From positions 1-23,527 of the forward strand of contig CAYHTR010000004.1 of assembly GCA_964359745.1 (NCBI GenBank): a stretch of DNA of 23,527 nucleotides, read 5' to 3'. Below the pieces are notes generated by a model. That model was not told the DNA's origin. It saw only the letters and a program-made list of their open reading frames with translations, and did not search any database. Made by a program: the position numbers and the translations under genes. The stretch is from JANLHG01 sp964359745 (GTDB taxonomy: Bacteria > Patescibacteriota > Minisyncoccia > Phycocordibacterales > PALSA-1337). The first letter of the stretch is position 1. Every line of letters starts with the position of its first letter. This document shows positions 14,931-22,264 of the stretch, piece after piece.

Positions 14931-16652
14931 TTACTTAGATGGTTTTTCTCCACTCTCTTCCTCCTCTCCTTTTATTTCACCAGCTTCTTGCAGAGCTTTT
15001 TTCACATCCTTGAGAGCATTTTTCTTTTTTCTTAATTCTTTTGCAGCTTGAATATTGCTAAGAAATCTGCTTTTTGCTAGGTTGTCAGCATATGCATCTG
15101 TTTTTGTTTTATAAACATATTCTGTTGCTTCATCATAACCTTTACTACCAGGTTTAAGAGTTTGATCACCTCTCTTTTTTAGAGCTTGACCAGTTTCTTT
15201 ATCATAAACATACATCTTTGCTTTGCCACTAGGTGCTGAATTCCATACCATTTCCCCTTTTTCATTTTTAACATATTGACTTTTATCATAAGCAAGTCGA
15301 TCTTCATCCTTTCTTGTTTTGCCAAGATATTTACCATATTCAACTTTTTGTTTCTGATTATCTTTTAATGCTTTATCATACCCTCCTTTTGCACCACCAA
15401 AACCTGCTTTAGATACAGTATTTAATCCTTGATATGCTATGCGACCAAAAACTCCAGAACTTTCCGCCACATTTTTGAAGGTTTCACTATTTGTAATACC
15501 TCGTGCAGCTCTCCCCAAAGTATTCCTCCCCACAAAACCTTGCCCCATTTTTTTCAAGGAGTTACCCCACCCTTTTAACGTGCTTGCGCCTTGGACTCCC
15601 AATTTATCAGCAATAATGAGTCCAGCGATAAGGAAAATAATAACAATAAGAAAATTAAGAACGACGACTACCGAACTTGCGCCTATCCCAACACCTCCAG
15701 AAAATGCCTGATTAAATGATGGACTGATATCAGAACCGCCATTCAGAACTTTTTTGAAAGTGGGGTCGCTTAAAATTCTTATACCTATATATGTAACAAG
15801 AAGATATGCAGGAGCAAATATAGCTTGTTTATTAAGGGTATTCCACCAATCATCAGCGTAGGATTTTGTTCCTGGTAAGATACCACCTATATAGGCAAGC
15901 GGAGAAAGAGCCATAAGAATAATAAGGACGACTATGCGGATAGCAAAGAGACAAGCGGCGGCAAAAAATATGAAAGCGGCAATGAGCATTACTATTGAGC
16001 CCATAATGGTCGTCATAAAAATATTTTTATTATCAATACCCGCAGGCGCTCCACCGGCAAGTTGAGTCGGTTGATTGTAATCCAGCATAGTTTGAATCCA
16101 TAATTGTTGCATAAAGACATCAGAAAGTCCGCCATCAAATGAGGTTTTATCTGGAGTCATTGCATTGTAGAATTGCAAAGCAATCACATTTGAGGCGTCA
16201 ATGATTACTTTAGTGAAAAACAAACTGAAGTTTATCAGAAGCCCGGCAATAACGATATTGACCAAAAGTTTTTTAGTGCCAAGACCGTCAAGTCCCAAAA
16301 TCATTGAAATTGCCTGATATATGATGAGGAAAATAAAGAACATTGTAGCGAAATCGCGAACAGTTTTCCAAGCAAGAGTAATGGCTGGTATTTGCTCCAC
16401 AAGTGCCGAAATGTTTAGCGTCCATTTGAGAGAATAATTAAGGAGAATGCCGGCGAGCCAGAGTATTTTGCTTACAAGAATCATAATTATATTACCAATC
16501 ACACCGGCGGCATTTTCTATAGCTCCTTTGGCGAAGTCACCGATGGTAAACCAATCGCCAATACCAGCATGCGTGATATGTGGAAAAACAATCGTATAAC
16601 TTGCTACGAGAATGAAGAGAGTTATGAAAATGTATGTGAATATTTTTTTCAT
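14931..16652 (-). CDS. VirB6/TrbL-like polytopic membrane protein
   Basis: VirB6/TrbL proteins form the inner-membrane channel of type IV secretion systems. After a signal-peptide-like segment (cleavage after HITHA), six or seven hydrophobic helices cover residues about 40-350, including a long hydrophobic block with LFAIRIVVLIILMALSPLAY, which matches the VirB6 core. The last 200 residues are Lys/Gly-rich, charged and soluble. I prefer the second ATG (16650-16652) because it overlaps the upstream stop by ATGA, as elsewhere in the operon; an ATG 15 bp earlier (16667) would add five residues and overlap by 19 bp. The tail has no recognisable domain. Confidence 0.85.
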   Translation of the reverse strand: MKKIFTYIFITLFILVASYTIVFPHITHAGIGDWFTIGDFAKGAIENAAGVIGNIIMILVSKILWLAGILLNYSLKWTLNISALVEQIPAITLAWKTVRDFATMFFIFLIIYQAISMILGLDGLGTKKLLVNIVIAGLLINFSLFFTKVIIDASNVIALQFYNAMTPDKTSFDGGLSDVFMQQLWIQTMLDYNQPTQLAGGAPAGIDNKNIFMTTIMGSIVMLIAAFIFFAAACLFAIRIVVLIILMALSPLAYIGGILPGTKSYADDWWNTLNKQAIFAPAYLLVTYIGIRILSDPTFKKVLNGGSDISPSFNQAFSGGVGIGASSVVVVLNFLIVIIFLIAGLIIADKLGVQGASTLKGWGNSLKKMGQGFVGRNTLGRAARGITNSETFKNVAESSGVFGRIAYQGLNTVSKAGFGGAKGGYDKALKDNQKQKVEYGKYLGKTRKDEDRLAYDKSQYVKNEKGEMVWNSAPSGKAKMYVYDKETGQALKKRGDQTLKPGSKGYDEATEYVYKTKTDAYADNLAKSRFLSNIQAAKELRKKKNALKDVKKALQEAGEIKGEEEESGEKPSK

Positions 16653-18235
16653 TGAAATACTTGGCATTGTTGCGCTTTTACATTTGCTTGACTCTCAAGT
16701 GTGGCCATTTTTGCGATAATATCATCTTTCTCCACTCCTGAATTTACTACAGCTATAGTATCGTGAAGAACTTGATTTTGAATAATTTTTTGATAGTCGC
16801 TAGTAGGAGTTATGGTGTCATTTATCGTTTTAGCATTGGTGATTGCGTTTTTAGCATCATTAAGTTTAATAAGATTATTATTTGATGCAGTAATATCTCT
16901 AATAAGTGGTTCCGCTACAGGATTGATTGATTGAATAATGATATCACTTATTTCAGTTATACGAGATTGGGCTAAAGGAGAAACGGGAGTTTTTTGTTGA
17001 TAACAAGATTGGACATTTGTCAGAATAGTTTTAACTTTTAATACAGATGTAAGTGATGCGTCTTTGTTTTGTTTGTAAGTCGTTTCTTCTTTTATTGAAT
17101 CATCAATTCCTTTAATGGATTCATTTTTAATGTTTTGAAGTGCTTGGATATCTTCTGGACTTTGTTGATTGGAAACTTTGTTAATATATGAAGTGCTGTC
17201 AAAACTTCCAGATCCGCTAGTGCCCTTAAGTCCAGCAGCGCTAGTGATAACTGTTTTTACGAGTTGTGCAAAAAGAGCGTTGACAATTTCATTAAACTCG
17301 TCAGCAAGTTCAAGTTGTCGCACACCGGAACCCAAAACATTTTCTAATCCGCTTTCTATGACAGTGCCAGGGGTATTTGTTGATTCGTGAAGACAAGTTC
17401 CTGTTTTTTTTGTAATAACATCTTCGCTGGCGCTTGTGTATTCATCACCATCTCCTGTTTGGTGGTCTGTTGCGTTAGTAAATTCATCACTACTTCCAAC
17501 GGTTTCTGTGGCGTATTGGTCGCAAGTTTTCCATGAAAGAAAACCTTTGCCCCAATCAATTTCTGATTTCGTCGCTGCTTGTTTATTAGCGATTCGCAAC
17601 GAAAGTTCTTCTTGAGCCATAAGAGAAGCACCAATATAATTATTTTGCGGTTCTTGAGTTAGTGAAATCCAATTGTTCCATCCGCCATTGACAAAATTAC
17701 CCTTCATAAAACTATTTCCGGCATTGGTGGCATTTTTTGCAATATCAGTAAAGGTGCAAGTGATTTTTTGTTTGAAGGGGCGATATCTGAAAGCCAAAGC
17801 AATGCGAATATCTATACTAAACGGTTTGCAGAGAAAATTAAGGTCGGATGAACCCTCTATAAACTTACCTATTTCTTGGTCAGCAATATCTATAAACATT
17901 CCCGCTGGGTCGGTAACAAATGAAGGATTGCCATTAAAGCCGGAATTTATCCAATTGACTATGCTAGTCGTCATCTGACGAATGATAAGTTTTGCCACCC
18001 ACCATCCAATGCCGTCTAGAGTAAATTCCTTATAATGTATGGCGTACTGCCATACGCTTGTTGCAACGCTTTTGGTTGCAGTTATTATACTTTGAATAAG
18101 ATTGGGGGTTGAATTTGCTTCAATAACTGCCAGCTGAGCATCACTTTTTTTAGGATAAGATAAAAAAGTGGTAGGAATAATAAAAGAAATTATTAGTATG
18201 AAGCTTATTACTTTTTTATTTAATAATTTAAGCAT
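16649..18235 (-). CDS. Exported cysteine-containing protein of the secretion-like cluster
   Basis: A signal peptide (1-34; hydrophobic core followed by SDAQ) precedes a 490-residue extracytoplasmic region. Conserved-looking features include GWWVAKLIIRQMTTSIVNWI, GFNGNPSFVTDPAGMFIDIA and cysteines in FLCKPF, ITCTFT, KTCDQY, GTCLHE, SCYQQ and QQCQVF. The spacing suggests two or three disulfide pairs. The C-terminal half is helical and Asn/Thr/Lys-rich. It lies 6 bp after the preceding gene and overlaps the VirB6-like gene. It occupies the position of a VirB5/TrbJ-like periplasmic subunit, but sequence similarity to those is not apparent to me. Confidence 0.76.
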   Translation of the reverse strand: MLKLLNKKVISFILIISFIIPTTFLSYPKKSDAQLAVIEANSTPNLIQSIITATKSVATSVWQYAIHYKEFTLDGIGWWVAKLIIRQMTTSIVNWINSGFNGNPSFVTDPAGMFIDIADQEIGKFIEGSSDLNFLCKPFSIDIRIALAFRYRPFKQKITCTFTDIAKNATNAGNSFMKGNFVNGGWNNWISLTQEPQNNYIGASLMAQEELSLRIANKQAATKSEIDWGKGFLSWKTCDQYATETVGSSDEFTNATDHQTGDGDEYTSASEDVITKKTGTCLHESTNTPGTVIESGLENVLGSGVRQLELADEFNEIVNALFAQLVKTVITSAAGLKGTSGSGSFDSTSYINKVSNQQSPEDIQALQNIKNESIKGIDDSIKEETTYKQNKDASLTSVLKVKTILTNVQSCYQQKTPVSPLAQSRITEISDIIIQSINPVAEPLIRDITASNNNLIKLNDAKNAITNAKTINDTITPTSDYQKIIQNQVLHDTIAVVNSGVEKDDIIAKMATLESQANVKAQQCQVFQ

Positions 18236-18241
18236 AGTTAT

Positions 18242-19234
18242 TTATTGTTGTTCGGGTATCCTTCCAAATACATATCCTTCGTCACTTGGCAAAAAGGGTA
18301 TTTTTTGTTGCATAACAAAGTTTTTTAAATCTTCCAGGGTTTGTGCGAAAAGCGGTAATGCATCGGCGTAATGACCAAAACCTTTAAGAGCAAGAAGTGG
18401 GTCGGTATAAACCGAGCGCATTCCTTTGATAGTTGAAATCATATCGCTCAAGCTATTTAACAAAGCAATTTGNNNNNNNNNNCTTGGAGGCACTTTTATT
18501 TTTAAAGAATAAGCCAAAATATCGCTATAACTTTTAATTAACGGGTCAATTTCTTGTATTTCATCAGGATTATTATGTTGCATACTATCTTGAGCTATCA
18601 TTGCGGGATCTTTGCTTCCTATTGAATAGGTCATAAGAATATGCGCCATATCATTGGCATATTGTTTTATGGAAAGCCCGCTATCAGTGTTTAAAAGTAA
18701 ATCCTTTTTGCTGTATATATTTGCATTAACATCAATACTTTGATTTTGTAAGATATTTTTTACTAGACCGGCTTGATTATTTGCATCCATAGGAACCCCG
18801 CCTTGTTTTAAGGTCATATATTTGGAAAAAACACTTCGAGCGAATTGGTCGGTTTCGGAAAGTGTAGATTGGCTGGGTTCTGTATTTTTTGGTTGAAGCG
18901 GATGGTCTGCCAAACTGTCATTTGGGCCTGGAATTGTTGGGTTTCTTCCCCCTTTTACTTCTTGGCCGTCAGGAGTTCCGTCTCCGTCAGTGTTTGGATT
19001 ATTCGGATCGGTTTTCCAAAGAGTTTCCTCCCAATCCTTTAACTTATCATTATCAGAGTCCTTATTTGCCAATTCGTTAAATATTTTTTCATTGGCTGTT
19101 TCAGAAGAAGAAAGCACTGACAGCGAAGCCTCTTTTTTTTGAAAATTATTATAATGAACCAACACAAAAATCCCTCCTACAACAATAATAGAGGTAACAA
19201 AAATAATGCCATTTTTTTTGTGGCGTATAATCAA
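18242..19234 (-). CDS. Membrane-anchored protein with TSP3-type Ca-binding repeats
   Basis: The first gene of the cluster encodes a 330-residue protein with a signal anchor (about 8-27) and then two acidic Ca-binding-type loops: DSDNDKLKDWEE (59-70) and NTDGDGTPDGQE (81-92), the pattern of thrombospondin type 3 repeats. The rest is helical with a Pro-rich start (PGPNDSLADHPLQP). Ten Ns (18473-18482) interrupt the coding sequence; the frame is preserved across them, with four unknown residues. The only near-canonical start is TTG at 19232-19234, because an in-frame TAA precedes it by 9 bp. TATAAT lies 24 bp upstream. Ca-binding suggests a cell-surface role; the link to the secretion apparatus is by location only. 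Confidence 0.8.
   Translation of the reverse strand: MIIRHKKNGIIFVTSIIVVGGIFVLVHYNNFQKKEASLSVLSSSETANEKIFNELANKDSDNDKLKDWEETLWKTDPNNPNTDGDGTPDGQEVKGGRNPTIPGPNDSLADHPLQPKNTEPSQSTLSETDQFARSVFSKYMTLKQGGVPMDANNQAGLVKNILQNQSIDVNANIYSKKDLLLNTDSGLSIKQYANDMAHILMTYSIGSKDPAMIAQDSMQHNNPDEIQEIDPLIKSYSDILAYSLKIKVPPXXXXQIALLNSLSDMISTIKGMRSVYTDPLLALKGFGHYADALPLFAQTLEDLKNFVMQQKIPFLPSDEGYVFGRIPEQQ
18473..18482. other. Assembly gap (10 Ns)
   Basis: Ten Ns lie within the 18242-19234 gene. The reading frame on either side is continuous if the gap is 10 bases or differs from it by a multiple of three, so the real gap is probably small. The protein is otherwise uninterrupted. Confidence 0.98.
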
Positions 19235-19258
19235 ATTATTTTTTTAGCTCTGTGCTTT

Positions 19259-19264
19259 ATTATA
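19259..19264 (-). promoter_or_regulatory. -10 box TATAAT upstream of the secretion-like cluster
   Basis: A perfect TATAAT on the minus strand lies 24 bp before the TTG start of the first cluster gene, in the 48-bp gap after ksgA. No good -35 hexamer is visible at 16-18 bp (the region overlaps the ksgA 3' end). It may drive the 11-gene cluster independently of uvrD-ksgA. Confidence 0.45.
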
Positions 19265-19282
19265 TCAGTTAAACTGTGGATT

Positions 19283-20080
19283 TTATGTGGATAAGATGTT
19301 TAAAACAATCTCTTTCCATTGAGCCAATGTAACTGTCTCGGCTCGAGAGGTAAGAGGAATTGAAAGTTTGTTAAAAATAGCAGTAATTTTTTGTTTTTCG
19401 CTTATTACTTCCAAATTATTGATCACAAATTTTCTTTTATGGGCAAATCCCGCTTTTACAACATCAAAAAACCTTTTTTCGTCAATTTTATCAAAGAAAT
19501 TTTTAGAAATATTGTCAATAAGTAAGATTGCCGAGTCAACTTTAGGTATAGGCGAGAAAAATTTTGCTTTTACAGTGCCAATATATTTTGGATTTCCGTA
19601 TGCTTTAACACTTATGGATAAAATACTGTCTCTATCGTCTTTTGTGCATATTCTTTGAGCTACTTCTTTTTGAACCATTAGCACCATAAGTTGTGGTTGA
19701 GAGATATTTGTAAGAAACTGGCGTATTACTTCACCTGTGATGTAGTAAGGGATATTTGCCACTAGTTTATATGAACTAGGAGTTAGGAAGTAGGAATTAG
19801 CATTAAATTCTAAAATATCAGAATGAACAAGTTGGAATTTGCCTTTAGTAATGAAATTAGCATATTTTTCTTGTAGGAAACCAATCAAACGATCATCTTT
19901 TTCAACAGCTATAACTTTTGCGCCTGTTTGGAGTAGTTGTTCCGTTAATATGCCTTTACCAGGGCCTATTTCAAGAATTGTGTCATTAGAAGTTATGCGT
20001 CCGGCCGTCACAATTTCACGAACTGCGCCTTTGGACTTAAGAAAGTTTTGCCCCAATGATTTTTTTGAATGAAATTGCAT
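19283..20080 (-). CDS. ksgA: 16S rRNA dimethyladenosine transferase KsgA
   Basis: KsgA (RsmA) dimethylates two adjacent adenines near the 3' end of 16S rRNA during 30S maturation. In 265 residues the N-terminus has SLGQNFL, motif I is EIGPGKG at 37-43, the SAM-binding acidic end is VEKDD near 59-63, and motif IV is NIPYY at 109-113. VDSAILLI marks the C-terminal part of the catalytic domain. Residues 95-103 (NSYFLTPSS) are encoded by a copy of the TAG-rich repeat in the variable loop before motif IV. A TTAGG motif 5 bp before the ATG, also from the repeat family, acts as a plausible ribosome-binding site. The gene follows uvrD by 29 bp. Confidence 0.96.
   Translation of the reverse strand: MQFHSKKSLGQNFLKSKGAVREIVTAGRITSNDTILEIGPGKGILTEQLLQTGAKVIAVEKDDRLIGFLQEKYANFITKGKFQLVHSDILEFNANSYFLTPSSYKLVANIPYYITGEVIRQFLTNISQPQLMVLMVQKEVAQRICTKDDRDSILSISVKAYGNPKYIGTVKAKFFSPIPKVDSAILLIDNISKNFFDKIDEKRFFDVVKAGFAHKRKFVINNLEVISEKQKITAIFNKLSIPLTSRAETVTLAQWKEIVLNILST
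19773..19800. repeat. TAG-rich repeat copy inside ksgA
   Basis: On the plus strand the sequence reads AACTAGGAGTTAGG, then AAGTAGGAATTAG. It matches the block at 13181-13215. On the coding (minus) strand it has no stop and encodes residues 95-103 of KsgA, placed in a length-variable loop between motif III and the NIPYY motif. Confidence 0.75.
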
Positions 20081-20085
20081 TTTTT

Positions 20086-20114
20086 CCTAATAAGCTAATA
20101 AGCTACTTCCTAAA
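20086..20114. repeat. TAG-rich repeat between uvrD and ksgA
   Basis: Reading the minus strand, the gap contains TTAGGAAGTAGC followed by two overlapping TAGCTTATTAG units. It shares TAGCTTATTAGGA with 13135-13162 and TAGGAAGTAG with the blocks at 13181-13215 and 19773-19800. It supplies the uvrD stop (TAG at 20110-20112) and a purine-rich motif before the ksgA ATG. Confidence 0.7.
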
Positions 20115-22053
20115 AGTCGATGAATATCGCTTTTACCCCACTAACCTCTTCTGCTTTTCCTGTATCTAATAATTCTTCATCAATATCACTTATAAATTGT
20201 GACATAATATTTGCTTTTTTTGAACCAAAAATAGTTCGTAGGTGAGCATAAGTAAGATATATTTTTTTTCTTGCTCGAGTAAGTGCTACATAAAATAATC
20301 GTCGTTCTTCTTCCGCTTCCTCATCATTTATATCATTTTCATCAAACTTTTTGTGTGGAAAAAGGTCTTCTTCAAGCCCAACAATGAATACATAATCAAA
20401 TTCCAAACCTTTTGCACTATGTACGGTCATTAATTTTACCGCATCTCTATTTTTTTCCAATTCATCTTGGTCTGACGCAAGTGCGGCATCTTCCAAAAGT
20501 TTTTCTAATCCTTCACCAAGCGGAAGTAAATCGTATTTTGTGGCAAGTGTCACTAATTCTCTTATGTTTTCAAGTTTTTCTTGCTCTTCTTCAGTTCCAT
20601 TTTTTAAAACTTTTTCCAATCCGCTTTCTTGAAGAACAAATTTTACAATTTCTGAAGGTTTATCTTTAAAAATCATTTCTTTTATACGTTCTAGTAATGC
20701 TCTGAAATCAATTATTTTTTGTTGCATTGCGCCGGTAAGTTCATTTTCTTTTCCTGCTAAAATTTTAAGCAAACTCACTTTTCCAATTCCTCGTGGAGGC
20801 ACATTTATAATTCTTTTTATATCCGCTAAACTTTCTGGATTAAGTCCAGCGCGAATAAAAGAAAGAATATCTTTTATTTCTTTTCTTTCAAAAAATCGTG
20901 TCCCTAAAATTTGATAAGGCACATCTTTTGATAAGAATAATTCTTCAAGCACTCGTGACTGAAAATTGGCTCTGTATAGCACTGAAATCTCTCTTGCTGA
21001 TATATTACTTGCTATTAGATTTCTACATGTGTCTGCTACAAAACGAGCTTCTTCCACCTCATCATATCCAGCATATACCGTGATTTTATCCCCTTCCTCA
21101 TTTTTAGTAAAAAGATTCTTTTTTCTTCGCATAACATTTTTTTCAATAATGCGATTTGCTACAGTTAAAATAGTTTGAGTTGAACGATAATTTTGTTCAA
21201 GCAAAATTACTTTTGCATTTGGGTAGTCATTTTCAAAGTTCATAATATTTTCTATGGTGGCCCCCCTCCAACTGTAAATCATTTGGTCAATATCACCCAC
21301 GCAACAGATATTTTTATGTTTTTCTGAAAGAAGTGTGGCTATTTCGTATTGCACTTTATTAGTGTCTTGATATTCGTCTATATGAATATATTGCCAAATG
21401 TTTTGATAGTATTCACGCACTTCTTTGTTATTTTTTAATAATAAGACAGTTTTAACAAGTAAATCATCAAAATCAAGAGCATTTTCTTTTTTTAAAATTA
21501 TTTCATATCGCTTCCATATTTCATAAACAATTTTAGAAAAATACCCTTTTTCATTTTCACTATATCTTTCTAAAGTTATCATATCGCCTTTGTTGCGAGA
21601 AATTATACTCATAATTTTTGCTGGTTCATATTGTTTAGGGTCAAGACCTGCTTCTTCTAATGCGTCTTTAATCGCTCGTTTTGAATCGTTTTTATCGTAA
21701 ATTGTAAAATGTCTGGTGATTCCCAACAATCGCGAGTTTTCTTTTAAAATATGAACTCCAAGAGAATGAAATGTGCTCATAAACGGCTTTTCTCTCATTG
21801 AAATAGGTAGATTGATTGTCTTATCTTCCTCAATAAGTTTTTCAACTCGCTCCCTCATTTCTTTAGCTGCTTTGTTTGTGAAAGTAATGGCTAGAATTGC
21901 TTGTGGAGTTACTCCACCCTTGATTAAGTTTAAAATACGATGTGTAATTGTTTTTGTTTTACCGGCACCTGCTCCTGCGATAATAAGAAGTGGACCTTCT
22001 TTATGCATTACCGCCTCTTTTTGCTCTTTGTTGAGCCCTTCTGTGTGATTCAT
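20110..22053 (-). CDS. uvrD: UvrD/PcrA-type DNA helicase
   Basis: This is a superfamily 1A 3'-5' helicase used in nucleotide excision repair, recombination control and plasmid replication. The motifs are complete in 647 residues: motif I AGAGAGKTKT (27-36), motif Ia AITFTNKAAKEM (55-66), motif II DEYQDT (226-231), motif III GDIDQMIYSWRGA (253-265), motif V VHSAKGLEFDYVFIVGLEED and motif VI ERRLFYVALTRARKK near 580. The canonical motif III GDDDQSIY is altered to GDIDQMIY. The length is shorter than E. coli UvrD because the C-terminal tail is reduced. The ATG has TATAGT exactly 6 bp upstream. It leads the minus-strand uvrD-ksgA pair. Confidence 0.97.
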   Translation of the reverse strand: MNHTEGLNKEQKEAVMHKEGPLLIIAGAGAGKTKTITHRILNLIKGGVTPQAILAITFTNKAAKEMRERVEKLIEEDKTINLPISMREKPFMSTFHSLGVHILKENSRLLGITRHFTIYDKNDSKRAIKDALEEAGLDPKQYEPAKIMSIISRNKGDMITLERYSENEKGYFSKIVYEIWKRYEIILKKENALDFDDLLVKTVLLLKNNKEVREYYQNIWQYIHIDEYQDTNKVQYEIATLLSEKHKNICCVGDIDQMIYSWRGATIENIMNFENDYPNAKVILLEQNYRSTQTILTVANRIIEKNVMRRKKNLFTKNEEGDKITVYAGYDEVEEARFVADTCRNLIASNISAREISVLYRANFQSRVLEELFLSKDVPYQILGTRFFERKEIKDILSFIRAGLNPESLADIKRIINVPPRGIGKVSLLKILAGKENELTGAMQQKIIDFRALLERIKEMIFKDKPSEIVKFVLQESGLEKVLKNGTEEEQEKLENIRELVTLATKYDLLPLGEGLEKLLEDAALASDQDELEKNRDAVKLMTVHSAKGLEFDYVFIVGLEEDLFPHKKFDENDINDEEAEEERRLFYVALTRARKKIYLTYAHLRTIFGSKKANIMSQFISDIDEELLDTGKAEEVSGVKAIFIDF

Positions 22054-22059
22054 AATATT

Positions 22060-22065
22060 ACTATA
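22060..22065 (-). promoter_or_regulatory. -10-like TATAGT six bp before the uvrD ATG
   Basis: On the minus strand TATAGT is followed by exactly 6 bp (AATATT) and the ATG. No Shine-Dalgarno motif precedes the start. It is the fourth case in the window of a -10-like hexamer at this exact distance. Confidence 0.4.
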
Positions 22066-22116
22066 TCATGCCTTAATATTTTCTTTATTCTATCTATTTT
22101 ACTAGGTTTTATTAGG

Positions 22117-22144
22117 TTGACTTTTGCTTATCTCTGGTTATTAT
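22117..22144 (+). promoter_or_regulatory. Sigma70-type promoter for the LysM/M23 gene
   Basis: TTGACT (22117-22122) and TATTAT (22139-22144) are separated by 16 bp, a near-consensus promoter. Transcription would start near 22151. An ATG at 22171-22173 lies about 20 bp downstream, but it is out of frame with the LysM/M23 ORF by one base. Confidence 0.68.
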
Positions 22145-22264
22145 GGTTATTACAGTAGATACGGATTTGGATGATCGAATAATAGTTTAAAACTTATCTT
22201 AAAAAAAATACAAGATTTTATCTCTAAAAATGGTCATAAACAGGCGCAGAAAGTCGTCTTACTT

